Assembly (NCBI GenBank): GCA_010093605.1
Contig: MU004181.1
Coordinates: forward strand, 3,316,215 to 3,380,214
Direction: 5' to 3'
DNA from: Lophium mytilinum
Lineage: Eukaryota > Ascomycota > Dothideomycetes > Mytilinidiales > Mytilinidiaceae
DNA: 64,000 bases
Part shown: piece after piece, positions 44,879-56,132 of the stretch
Position numbering within the stretch: position 1 is the stretch's first letter
Layout: each line of letters opens with the position of its first letter
Made by a program: the position numbers and the translations under genes
Notes under the pieces: model-generated
Told to the model about the DNA's origin: nothing
Seen by the model: the letters and a program-made list of their open reading frames with translations, nothing else
The model's database searches: none

Positions 44879-46993
44879 ATGTCCGTAAACCCGGTCGGCA
44901 AGAGCATGAATCTACACAAGAAACGGCGATCAAAGACAGGTTCGTTTCTTTCCCTCGTCGCCTAGGCTTCTCCACTCTACTAACTGAGGGGAAGGCTGCG
45001 AGACATGCCGCTCAAAACATGTTCGCTGCGATGAGAAGCAGCCAAACTGTACTCGTTGCAGCCGGCTTAGCCTTATCTGCTCGTGGTCAAAGGGACGCAC
45101 GCCTCTCAGACTTCAGCGACGAGGCTACGGACCTGTAAAGTCACGACATGGGTTCCAGCCAAAAGAGATATTACCAAATATGCCATCAACTATTGGTGAA
45201 ACCGACCTCCTGCCTGTGATCGGAACGGCTACTTCACACGGCGATTCTCAAACCGGTGATGGCCTTGGGGCACCCCTACCATCGGCAAGTCAAGTGCAAC
45301 ACACCCCTCAAGAGCTTCTAAATCTTCCGCTCGAGGTGTCTACCATGAGTCTAAGCCCACCGATGGATTCCCCATTATACTGCTCCTTCCAAGCCGGAGA
45401 TAACCCAGAGAGATGCGGACCCGGTGCATGGTGGCCCGGCTGGGACATCGACAATGAAACCTTACCATTTGATTTCCTGCCATCTCCTAGCAACTCAGCT
45501 ATCGAGATGTATACAAAAGGGCCGGTATCTTGTCTCAATATCGAGAACTTGAAGCGCATCTTCCCGAGCAGTGGAAGCGACAATCTACAGTCTGCGAGGA
45601 AAATGCCCGGACTCCTACAGCAACCTTCTGCTTCATTATCCGACCATCACGTCGCGCTACCGAACTCGTTGTTACTCACTGCTCCGGAGCATGAAGCTCT
45701 GAGACACTATCAGACCACGTATTCGCTATATCGAACGACAAAAGACCCTCATTGGTCCACCCACAAAGTGCTGTTGAGTCTTGGATCTTACAATCCTATG
45801 ATCATGCACTTCCTGCTCGCGGTGTCGATAGACGATTATTCCCTCCGAAAGGGCCATCGCTCGTCGTCCCAGGAAGCGGAGAGTCACTTTCAGGAAGGAG
45901 CTCGGCTTCTTATTGAAATGATGAAACGTGGCGCGGAAGAGGACCATGTTTCAACCATGGCGGCATACTTCTTCATTTACTTGTACATGTCGAAGAGGAA
46001 GTCTACTGCACCATATCGGCTAAATCAGCTTAGTTTGACCGTGTTGGATTACGTGGAGAGGCACGAGCTTAATCATCGTTGCGTAAACTTCTCCGATAGC
46101 TCAACGACTCTGGTCACTAATTCCACCAAAACTGACAATAGCCTCCTGGCTCGACTCATCATGTGGACCTATGACGAGGATGTCAAGTGCAGCTTCCAAA
46201 GTACTGGTGGACATCTAGCACGGCATCTCACGCAGCATAGTGCCAGGACTAAAGATGTTTACGAGGCATCACGTAATGCCCTCGCAACTCACTGGGGAGC
46301 GGAGTATCCGAATTCTCAGCAGCTCGACGACGACCTGAACTCCACAGTACTCGAGTTCCTGTGGGCATTGATGCCGTTATGGCAAGATATCAACGACCTG
46401 CCACACGAACAGGACTTCAACTCCTTGGAGTTGCGGTCACGAATTGAGCAAACCTTTTTCTATTTAGAACAGGTTCGTAAGCCATTCCTAAGCATCGAAC
46501 CGTCTAATGTATGCAGAAATACTCCGCCGTCTTCCGCCTCTCAGCCGACGCAGGGACTAAACCTCGTCCACGAGTCCTCGTCAATGCCGATTTCGATGTC
46601 GTGCTCTTCAGTGCGCTACAAATCTATTACTTCCGATCCACTCTCTCAGATTTGAGCATAGAGACGCCTTCACACGTCCAGAGCGCCCTCAAGACCCTCT
46701 TGACCATCATCCAGCGAACCTTCGCTTCGCGAGGCACAGAACTCCATGATAGATTACAATGGCCACTTTTCCTTGCCGGAATTGAGACGGATGATGTGAT
46801 CTACAAGGACTGGATCTTTTCCAGACTGACGAGTGAGCGAGTGGCTACGGCCTTGCAACGCACTGTGGATGCCCAGGCTTTATCAGGCAAGCGGTATAGG
46901 ATGGCTGAGATACGGCAGATGCTATATGACACTGATGATCTTAGTTTGCCTGGGGGCAGCACGGGTTTTCTAAGTGCTATCCAAGATATGTAG
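44879..46993 (+). CDS. Zn2Cys6 transcription factor with fungal-specific regulatory domain
   Basis: Exons 44879-44939, 44989-46472 and 46517-46993 give 673 residues. The start MSVNPVGKSMNLHKKRRSKTG lies on a 61-base first exon; joining it restores the binuclear cluster, with Cys at residues 24, 27, 34, 41, 44 and 51 (C-x2-C-x6-C-x6-C-x2-C-x6-C) preceded by a basic patch. A disordered region follows, then an all-helical domain of the Fungal_trans_2 type (HEALRHYQTTYS, NPMIMHFLLAVSIDDYS, AAYFFIYLYMSKRK, LWALMPLWQDINDL). A later ATG at 45180 would lack the DNA-binding domain. Both introns use the uncommon donor GTTCGT. It probably controls the divergent carrier and perhaps the hydrolase downstream; this is inferred from position. 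Confidence 0.93.
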
Positions 46994-47755
46994 ACGGGAT
47001 ACCCGGTATGTATTGTGAAAAAAAGACAGAGCGATGCATGAAGTTTCAAACTCAGGGTACTAATTATCGTCACAAGCTATTGATCTGTGCACCTCGTTTG
47101 ACACTACTTGGGGTGCCCTTATGGGGTTATAGAAATATAGGCACGATTCCAATCTCATGTAGTGAGATTCAAACTGCCTCTTGACTGGATGTCTTTCTAA
47201 GGTAGCAATGGGCCTGCTCCTACAAGTAGTAGCTAGCATTCAAAAACGGCACCCAAGCAGCGGCATGTTCTTTGGTCCAGACGTAAGACCTGATACTACG
47301 TGGGATGGCTTCAAAGCATCTCTAAAGATTTGGCAGGAATGTAATCTCACAGTCGTATCTGCGTATCTGACCGTCTCCTCAGCTCCAAGCCGCCTCAAGA
47401 GATTGTGTCTTAGCCGACTGGATAGATTGACAGGCGTTATTACTAGGCGAGGGTCGAGCTGAGCTGCACGCCGAGTATTCTAGCCAATCATTTCGTGAGC
47501 TAAGTGATACCTATTTTGGTGTGGTGCGCTGATCAACCATCAACCATGGCTTGTTCCGTCCGTTTGCATCACCTATGTACGAGCATGAGACGCTATTAAA
47601 CCTAAAGCACCCCGCACTTGAATCGAAGACTACATGACTCCTCTGTCGATCTCATGTAATACTTGAAGAAATTCTATACCCATACTACGCTCAGATTTTC
47701 ATGCTTCAGTTATAAAATAGCCGGAGTATACTCATTGAACAGTTATAATACCATT
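46994..47755. other. Intergenic and promoter of the M20 gene
   Basis: A 762-base stretch with a short open plus frame at 47181-47462 that shows no motif. The end contains TATAAAA at 47711. Confidence 0.5.
47711..47717 (+). promoter_or_regulatory. Possible TATA box of the M20 amidohydrolase gene
   Basis: TATAAAA lies 45 bases before the ATG. That spacing leaves a very short leader, so transcription may start right at or just before the ATG; the box could also be chance in this AT-rich stretch. Confidence 0.35.
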
Positions 47756-49192
47756 ATGGGCCACACGAAGCTCCAAGATACCAACCAGAATGGCACCATC
47801 AACATATCTGAGATTCAGCAACAAATCAACAACTCCATCCAAAACCTCGACACCGAGCTCCGAGATATCAACCACAAAGTACCCATCCCCCTCCCAAACA
47901 CCACCCCTCCCCCAACCTAACACCCCCCCGCAGATCCACTCAAACCCCGAACTCGCCTACTCCGAACACCTCGCCCACGCCAACATCGTCGCCCTCCTCG
48001 AATCCCACTCCATCCCCGTAACCCCCCACGCCTACAACCTCCCCACCTCCTTCTCCGCGACCCACGGCCACGGCGGCCGCCTCGTCGTCTTCAACGTCGA
48101 GTACGACGCCCTCCCCGGCATCGGCCACGCCTGCGGCCACAACCTCATCGCGACCGGCTCGCTCGCCGCCTTCTTCGCCGTCGTCGCCCTACTGCAGCAG
48201 CGTCAACTCCCCGGCCGCGTGTGCGCGCTCGGCACGCCCGCCGAGGAGGGCGGCGGCGGCAAGATCAAGCTGATCGACGCGGGCGCGTATAGCGGCGTCG
48301 ACGCGTGTCTAATGGCGCATCCCATGTCCGGGCACATGTTCCCCACGAAGACAGCCGTCGCGGGCCTCGCGTACGGCACGTCGGTCGCCAGCGCGAAGTT
48401 CCAGGCCGTGTTTACGGGGCGCACGGCGCATGCGGCGGCGAGTCCGCAGGACGGGGTGAATGCGTTGGACGCGGCGGTGCTGGCGTATAGCGGGATTAGC
48501 ATGCTGCGGCAGCAGATCTTGCCGGCGCAGCGGATCCATGGGATTATTCTCGAGGGTGGGGCGAAGGCGAACGTGATTCCTGCGAGGGCGGTGATGGATT
48601 ATAATGTGAGGGGGAGGACGTTGAGGGAGACGAAGGTGCTGCAGGAGAGGGTGGTGAATTGTTTTAAGGGGGCGGCGGTCGCGACGGGGTGTGAGGTTGA
48701 GTTTGAGGAGTGAGTGTTTTTAGGGGGATGTGCTGCGATGAGATGTGCTGACTTTGGTTTAGGACGAATAATTACGCGGAAGTGGTGCCGAATCGGGCTC
48801 TTTGCACGGCGTATTCGAAGTTCATGCTCGAGCTCGGTGCACCGCAATTGTGCGAGGCTGATAAGGAGGGCAGCGAGCCGCATCCGGGATCTTACTCCAC
48901 AGATCAAGGTGATATCCCAGGTCCAGGGCATTCCTGTTTTCGGTGTTGACAATTCCTAGGCAATGTTTCTCAAGTATGCCCAGCGTTTCATCCCGTCTAC
49001 AACATTCCATCGGACGACGGAGCGTCGAACCATACGAAGGAATTCACGAAGGCAGCCATTTCCGAGGAAGGGTATCAATTGACGATACAGACGGCTCAGG
49101 GAATGGCGGCTACTGCTTGGAAATTACTGACTGATGACGACTTTGCTGGAGAAGTGAAAGCGGATTTTGAGAAGGATCAGAAGCAAAGGTAG
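47756..49192 (+). CDS. M20-family metal-dependent amidohydrolase/peptidase (PM20D2-like)
   Basis: Exons 47756-47878, 47934-48709, 48763-48908 and 48960-49192 give 425 residues. The first catalytic block is VEYDALPGIGHACGHN (about residues 94-109), with Asp and His metal ligands; TPAEEGGGGK supplies the catalytic Glu, HPMSG and HAAASPQDGVNALDA follow in the lid domain, and QVCPAFHPVYNI carries the late His ligand. These are the marks of the group that cleaves N-acyl amino acids, aminobenzoyl-glutamate or unusual dipeptides. There is no signal peptide, so the enzyme is cytosolic. It follows the Zn2Cys6 regulator on the same strand. Exon 2 is far richer in GC than its neighbours, C-rich in its first half and G-rich in its second. 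Confidence 0.92.
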
Positions 49193-49422
49193 CGTTCTTA
49201 AAGTGAATCTCGGCTGAGTGAAACCGTAGCCAGCAAGCAAGGTGGGAAGTTAGCATAAATACCAATCGTACTCGAGACTCCATGACTCCATGACTCCTCG
49301 CAGCTTAATTCAATGTGTTCTTGATATCCTACCTAGTCAACACCATCTACTTCAGATGCGCTCCCCCTCTTAACGCAATCCCACCTGTTCCAGAACGCCA
49401 CAGATAAGGGATAAAATGCTCA

Positions 49423-50763
49423 CTACAACTCTTTCTTCCCACCTTTCTTGATCGCGGCCTCCTTCTTCGCCCTCTCCTTCGCTAGTTTCTCCCTTCTTGT
49501 AATCAACCCCTCAAACCCAACCCCACCAAACACGAGGCTCACACCCACCCACTGCATGCCTGAGATCACGTGCCCGAACCAGACCACACTCAGCAGCATC
49601 GTCAGCATCTTGCGCGTCACTGTCACCGTGACGAGCAACAAGCTCGAGAAATGCGACAGTGTGTAGAAAATAAAAACCTGCCCAACAGCGCCACACACCC
49701 CGAAGCCGAGCACTTCCCAGCCGACGTCCGGGTACGTTGTGACGAAGTTTAGAGCTTCTTTCAGCTCGCCTCCATTGCTGGAAAGTCCGAACCAGTCGCC
49801 AAGGCCTGTGGCTGCGAGGTATGGCGAGAGGAACAGGTAAGAGACTGTCAGAAGCGTGGCCATGATGTTCTGGGCACACATCATCTGCGGGCCGGTGTAG
49901 GGGCGGTAGGTGGTGAAGATATTATCCTGGACGGTATTGGTAACGCCGTCGAAGAGAAGGTTGACGCCAAGGAGGAAGAGGCCAAGGTTTGAGTTTCCAT
50001 TCAGGTTGGTACTCTTGCTGGCCTTCTTGGCCGTGCTCGGATGATGCAGTGTAAAGACTGCCACGCCGAGGGTCACCATGGCTACGACCATGTATTTGTA
50101 TATGGGGTACCGCTTTTGGAAGACGGTTAAATGGAGGAACATGACTGGCAGTAGCTTGCAGCTCTTGGCCAGAATGAAAGTTATATAGTCTAGGTGTTTC
50201 AGGCTCGCGTAGCCGAAAGGTGAGGCTAGGGAGCTAGTGACGGCGATGAGCGAGAGGGGGAGCAGAATGGCGCGGGAGGGAAAGATGGGTGGTATGGAGC
50301 GTCCGGACGCGTTTTTCGGAGCAGAGAGGTATAAGTAGACATAGCCTGTCAAAGCTGCTAAAGCGGACTGGACGGTGTTTAGGAAAACCGAGTAATTGAA
50401 TTTTTGCGATTTCGGTCCGTAGGTTGTGGTGTGTATGCGCTCTTGGAGAAGTGCCCAAGTCAAACTGTAATCCGGTGTCAGATTAGCACAGTGTCCTCGT
50501 CGAGACATTCACGCTTCAAGCGTCCTGTGCTGCCGTACGCCACAGTTCTAGTCTACGTACAAGCTCATGTATATCCCTCCTATGCATATTGCCAACTGCG
50601 TAAGCCCTGCTTGCTTGGGCTCCGCATCTTCCTGTCTAGTCCCCTTTGCATTTCCGTTCGCGTTGCCGTTCAGGCCCATGTGCTTGTCGATGGCGCCATT
50701 CGAGCGTTTAAAGACTTCGGAGGGTTCGCGGCGCATTGGCGTAGATTGCTTCGTGCGTGCCAT
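49423..50763 (-). CDS. HUT1: UDP-galactose transporter homologue of the ER (HUT1/SLC35B1 type)
   Basis: Minus exons 50763-50561 and 50464-49423 give 414 residues. After a polar leader the first span is LAICIGGIYMSFLTWALLQER, completed across the intron, and GPKSQKFNYSVFLNTVQS, ASPFGYASLKHLDYITFILAKSCK, LPVMFLH and FDGVTNTVQDNIF follow, as in the HUT1 group of nucleotide-sugar carriers. The late segment SLLLVTVTVTRKMLTMLLSVVWFGH is the most conserved. The C-terminus ends in KKEL, a di-lysine (KKxx) signal for ER retrieval. The family moves UDP-sugars or ATP/ADP across the ER membrane. The 96-base intron has a clear GTACGT donor. Confidence 0.93.
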
Positions 50764-51460
50764 TGCACTTCAACTGGCTCGAGACGTAGGTGATAGGATA
50801 GTAGAGGACTCGAAGGTTGCGCGAGGGAGAGAGTGGAATGCGCCGGGCTGAATGAGTGGCTTTCAGCTTTACTTAAAAGGCAAAGAACATAAGTGAGAGA
50901 CTTGAAAAGTAGTGCCTAGTATGGCTGGATATGTCAAAGATATAGTAGGAAATAGCGGAAGGAGTGGCTGTTGATGATGATCTGGCAACTTCAACCTTTG
51001 ATGATGGTCTCGGGGTTTATGCCCCTGTCGCCGGGAGCTTCAGCCTCGATCACACCCCTATAAATACCCTCGTCGCCTCCCGAGGTCCCAGACCATCACC
51101 CCACAACACCTATTAGTATCTAGGTGCTTTTGGGGCTTGAAAAGTGGCAACGCTCATGCCTCGATAGTTAGATCCGGTTACCTGCATATGCCGCTGCCCA
51201 AGCGCTTCAACGTAACCAAAACGAATCTAGGAAATTGTCGTAAATCCACTAAGGCAACCTAGGTAGCACTATGTTCAAAAGATTTGACAGGATGATCCTA
51301 TGCCTGTCGAGAACTCGGTCAAGAGAACTCCAATATCTATGGTATCACAGAGCCGTAAAGCCCAATCTGTCATATGACTTCTTCGATTGGAACTGCTCAT
51401 TAAGTATTACCCCGGGGCTAACACCGCCACTATCATACAAGTCTACCGCCCGCCTACCAC
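50764..51460. other. Intergenic, no gene supported
   Basis: Promoter of the HUT1-like gene at its left end and 3' flank of the repeat gene at its right end. No coding signal. Confidence 0.55.
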
Positions 51461-53183
51461 TCAATCCTCCATCATCCGCCTCAATTCTCGTTTCTTCTCC
51501 TCGTCCTCCTTGACTTTCGAGACAGCCTTGTAGATGTGAAGAAACATGACCGTCCCCTCTGGCACGTTCTCTCCTATCCCGATCCGCTCCCTCAGAGACT
51601 GCACCTTTTCCCTCTCGGTAGCGAACACATCAGCGCCAACCGGATATCCGAATAGCTTTTCCAGTCCTACCGTCTTACTAGCTAGTCCGAGTTCCCTGTC
51701 CATTGCGATTTTGAGGGAGCGATCGACGCGGTCGTTGACTAGGGAAGCAAGAATTAGTATATCTGCATGTATGAGGATCCCTACGGTAGCCTAGTGTGCC
51801 GAATGGCTCTTGAAGAAGATATATCCACACGAATAAATGAACAAGTAAATACAACTTACGAAACAGCCAGACCCCACTCCCACAATCAATCCCCGGATTA
51901 TTCGCCAGCGCCATCGCCTCCGTCCGCGTCCCGATCTTTTTGAACCGCCACTTCAACGAATCCATTACGATGAATCGTTCCTTTCTCTTCGCCGCAATCC
52001 TCCTCTCATTTAGCGCATTCTGGATTCGTTCCGTTTTAGCTATCCTGGCCGCTACCCCAGTAGCCCTCGTATCAGGGGATACCCTACGTTTGGCGTAGCC
52101 TTTGACCATCTCGTCCACTTGCAAGAACTCAGACTTGCCTAGAGGGTCGTTCCAGATGGTGTCGCGAGTATGTCTTGGCCTGTCCTCGCTACGCATCCGC
52201 CCTTCCGTTGCCTTTACTCCCTCATGCCTGTTCTTGCTATCTCGAACAAGTCCGGACGGCGGAGTAGGGCGGCCTTTAACCATCTCGTCCATTACCAAGA
52301 ACTCAGACTTACCTAGAGGATCGTTCCAGATGGTGTTGCGAGTATGTCTTGGCCTGTCTTCGCTACGCATCCGCCCTTCCGTTGCCTTCACTCCCTCATG
52401 CCTGTTCTTGCTATCTCGAACAAGTCCGGACGGCGGAGTAGGGCGGCCTTTAACCATCTCGTCCATTACCAAGAACTCAGACTTGCCTAGAGGATCGTTC
52501 CAGATGGTGTTGCGAGTATGTCTGGGCCTGTCCTCGCTACTCATCCGCCCTTCCGTTGGCTTCAATCCATCATGTCCATTTTTGCTATCTCGAAAAAGTC
52601 CGGACGGCGGAATAGGGCGGCCTTTGGTCATCTCTTCCACCGTCTCATCCACCAGCAGGAGCTCAGACTTGCCTATAGGGTCGTTCCAAATAGTTGTGCG
52701 ATCGTTCCTAGGCACGCCACGTATCCACTCCTCCAAAGGCTTCAATCCATCATGTTCATTTTTGCCATCTCGAACAAGTCCGTACCGTGTCGTAGGGCGG
52801 CCTTTAAACACCTCGTCTGCTATCTCGCCTGAGAAATCGGACTTGCCTAGGGGGTCGTTCCAAATGGTGTCGCGATAATGCCTAGGCCCGTCCCCGCCAC
52901 GCATCCGCCCCTTCGTCGGCTTCCCGCCATCATGCCCATTTTTGCCATCCCGAACCGGTCCGGGCAGCGGAGTAGAGTACGCAAGACCCGCCTGCCCGGT
53001 AACCGCCGGCGACATGGCCTCATCCCGGATCCAGACTTCCTGCGACGCCGTCGGCCGCGCTCTCTTGGCGTCGAGAAAGATATGCTGAGGACAGATGGTC
53101 TCGCATTGGAGGATTAGCTTGGTACGGAGAAGCGAGATGTCTGGCCTTATTTTGGCTGGCGGCTGTGGGATGGTGAGCGACAT
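51461..53183 (-). CDS. Hypothetical protein with five long tandem repeats
   Basis: Minus exons 53183-51860 and 51738-51461 join in phase to 533 residues. The middle is built from about five copies of a 58-residue unit with the core TIWNDPLGKSEFLVMDEMV and GRP-PPSGLVRDSKN-H-G. The DNA block TCGTTCCA recurs at 52147, 52321, 52495, 52681 and 52855, that is every 174 bases, with one 186-base interval. The two copies spanning 52150-52500 are nearly identical in DNA, so duplication was recent. Ends are unique: MSLTIPQPPAKIRPDISLLR, and a basic C-terminal part ending in KVKEDEEKKRELRRMMED. No signal peptide, span or family is recognised. A shadow frame of 258 codons stands open on plus because of the repeats. 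Confidence 0.75.
52130..52960 (-). repeat. Coding tandem repeat, 174-bp unit, about five copies
   Basis: The unit equals 58 codons and stays in frame. The outer copies differ by many substitutions and small indels (a 12-base insert in one), while two central copies match almost base for base. This suggests turnover by unequal exchange within the gene. Confidence 0.88.
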
Positions 53184-54911
53184 GGTGCTGATGGCATTTG
53201 GCTGGTCCGGGTTGAGATGGAAGAGAATTTGATGAGGCTGATGAGAAGATGATGGCGGTCGGAGGTTCGAAGCTGGCTGGATGTGATGACGACTGAAGAC
53301 GCCGAGCGGGTATGATCGACAGCTGACTTGTCAAGATGATCGAAGGAGAGATGGGTTAGAGACGCCGAGAGAGGGCTTTTAGTGGCTGGCTTGTCAAGGC
53401 GGAAAACGATGGAGGCGTCAAAGCGGGCAGAAGAGACGGAGATTGAGGACGGTGTAACGAGTAACAAGAAGCCGGTGATGAGTGTGGGCAAAGGTAATGG
53501 CTCGGATTAGAGAAATCTAGACGAGCAAAGGCTGGCGCAGGTGAGAACTCAATAAGTGGAGTATGAGGAAAGGTTGTGCTCTCAGACGGAAAGGCGGCCG
53601 CAGAAACAAGAGAGGCTTCTCTGATGTACTCTGTGCCGTCAGTTTCGTGGAAGATTGAGCCTGAAAAGCCCAGGGCGGTGGCAGAGGAGGCGAGAATGAG
53701 GAGGCGGAAGGAGAATGCGGCCCAGTGACTGTAGAAGAGTTGAGCGCCCCAAATGAGGTCGAAGGTGAGAGCGCAGTAGATGAGCGTGAGGAGAAAGTGT
53801 GGCTTCAAGCGAAAGACGGTAGTAGCGCTGCAGACACACTGTGAGTGCGTTAAGAGGTGCAGGTGCCGTAATTGAGCGTGCAGTGGACAAGAAAAGCGTT
53901 TGTCGTTGAATTAAGGTCGTGGGCGGGTGGAAGCAGGAGAACAAGCAAGTAAAAGACGCGGCAACATTGGAACATGAAAAACGCACGTCGCCTGCTCGCC
54001 TTCCTAAAGAAAGTAAAGCCAGACGTCATACTGATGCCCAGCTTCACAATTGGGTGGGCAATCTGGAAGGTTAGACCTGTTCATGAACTATACGCGCTAC
54101 CTAGTTCACATTGTCATCTACACATCACATTAATTGAGTCCAAAGGATTCACAAGAGAGACTAGATCGTTCTCAAATTATCCAGTTGTCTAGCCGCACTA
54201 GCATTACTCTACATACATAGGTGTCGAAAGATATAAAGTAATTCCCCTGCACGTGCAGCCTATATCCGTCGGTCGCTCGAGAGAAGACAAGAGGGGTTTA
54301 GTGTAGGTGTGGAAGGTAGTTGCCCAGCTGGCTAGGGTCTGTGATGGACTATCGTAGTGTGGAGCGGGAAAGGGGTGAGCCGAGAGTAGGACAATGTGTT
54401 CGAAGGAGTGGGTGTAAGGTGTGAGAGCCGGAGGAAGTATGTTTGGGTTGACGGGGTAGAGGGAGTGTGATCGGTGGAAGAGTGGTGCATCCGCCTGCCT
54501 GGCGGAACCAATAGAAAGGAAATGAAAAGAGCCTCAATGCTGCTCCTAGCTTCCACCAGGGCGGCTGCCAGAAGCTCGGATATCAAAGCATAAGTCATGA
54601 ATCGTAAGCCGCTCAATTTGCAGATCGATTGTCCGGGGCAGACGACAAGAACAAAAAGAAAACTCGAGTCCGGCCCAGGCAGGTGTTGGAAGGGCAGAAG
54701 AAGGACATTGCTTTTGTTGGGAAGAAAAGTGGTATCCAGCCATGATGGAAGGAAGTAGGTGGGGTGTTCAGTGAGGGTTGAGAAGGACGCAAGCGACGCT
54801 GGGCGCGCAAGCGTTGCGCATCGGCCGTGAGCCTGTTCGACATCTAATCCATGGGGTGTCCAAGAATCAGGGAATCCAGGAGAGAGATCCGAGTTTCTAC
54901 CATGTCTGTCC
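53184..54911. other. Gene-poor region with a hydrophobic minus frame
   Basis: On minus a frame from about 53828 to 53356 reads TVFRLKPHFLLTLIYCALTF and then further hydrophobic segments, which looks like part of a membrane protein, and an acceptor-like CTGCAG stands just before it. It lacks an ATG and I could not find a joining exon, so it is not called. The rest (53970-54900) is the 3' side of the KH gene and shows nothing. Confidence 0.45.
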
Positions 54912-56132
54912 CTACTCTTGTACCTGGCTACGCCTCATCTTCTCAGCCTCTAGGTTCTCGTACAGCAGATACAGAGCCTTCTCGTTGCTAGCCGAGCTGC
55001 CAGTGATGGTGAACATTCTCTCGCCAGAGTCGTCATGTGGTGCCTTCGCAATGGAGATGCGAGCACCGGAGCTCTTGCGAATCTCGCTAATCTTGCTGCC
55101 TCCGCGGCCGATGATGCAGCCAACCATGTCTGAAGGGATGCTGATGTTCTGGGTCTGCATCTCCTCTCCATCCTCGGTGTGTGTTGGGGGAGGCGGCCGG
55201 TTTCCGACCTCAGATCCAGACCGTCGATTGTTGTAGGTGTTGGGTGGCGAGTCGCTGAAGTCCGCGCCGTGTCCAGTACGGTTGTAAGAGCGGGGTGCAC
55301 CGCCGCCAATTCCAGCGGGAATTCCACCACCGTTGGGGATTGGGCCAGCTCCAGGAGCAACTCTGACGGCTGGGTTGTAAAGAACTGTTCCGTAGCCGCG
55401 CTCGCTGTCATCGATCAGGCACTTGCCAATCTCCCAGACAGCCTTCTCAATTCCTCCGGGCGCGCCTTGAACCTCGACAATGCGCTCAGTAGATTGTGGC
55501 AGCATCTCCTTCTGTGCCACCATGCGAACGCCTGAGACGTCCTGAATCTGCTTGATCTTGAGGCCCTGGCGGCCGATGATGGTACCCATTTGGTTGTGGG
55601 ATATGAGCAGGCGAACAGCTAGTGGGTCATTCGGTAAGCTAGGGAGCTGCTTGCAGCAAGACAATCAAGGGAAAGGTGTACTGGTAGGGAAAGGGTGCTG
55701 GGCAAGATGAAAGGGAAGTCGCGTCAACTTACGGTGAGTGCCATCACTCCTGAGCAAGCCGCCCATGCCCATCTGGGGGGCGCCTTCGAGCAGTCCCCTG
55801 GCAACAAGGCCATAGGCCTTTGCGATGCCACGGAGAGCACCGGTGACGGTGAGCACACGGTCGTGAACTCCTGGGACGACCTTGCTGACGCCGGCGCGGA
55901 CACCAGTCTCGTCGCGCAGGTCAGCGACATTCTTGCCGGCCTTGCCAATGATAACACCCGCTTCCTTGGAAGAGACTATGGCGCGCAAAGTAAGGGACGA
56001 CTCGGCGTATTCTTCTTCGGTCCTGGGCGTGGGCTCGCCGTCCTGGCCGTCACCAAGGCTGGTCCGGCCGAACGCGTGCGATAGTTCATTGACATCCTGA
56101 GGGGTAGCTCCGGTGACATCTTCAGACGACAT
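54912..56132 (-). CDS. Three-KH-domain RNA-binding protein (Rnc1/PBP2/HEK2 type)
   Basis: Minus exons 56132-55733 and 55618-54912 give 368 residues. Three KH domains are seen, each with its GxxG loop: VIIGKAGKNV (about residues 58-67), TIIGRQGLKI (about 148-157) and CIIGRGGSKI (about 304-313). Between KH2 and KH3 lies a Gly/Pro/Asn-rich linker. The 114-base intron joins DGTH to PVRLLISHNQMG, which restores the domain; the acceptor just before CTGTTCGCC is the only one that fits the phase. Proteins of this group bind pyrimidine-rich mRNA and control stability or localisation, in fission yeast for a MAP-kinase phosphatase mRNA. The C-terminus ends QVQE. Confidence 0.93.

Noticed and set aside
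52102-52878. 258-codon plus frame over the tandem-repeat gene
   Set aside because: It is the antisense shadow of the repeats; the minus frame has the intron, both unique ends and sensible composition.
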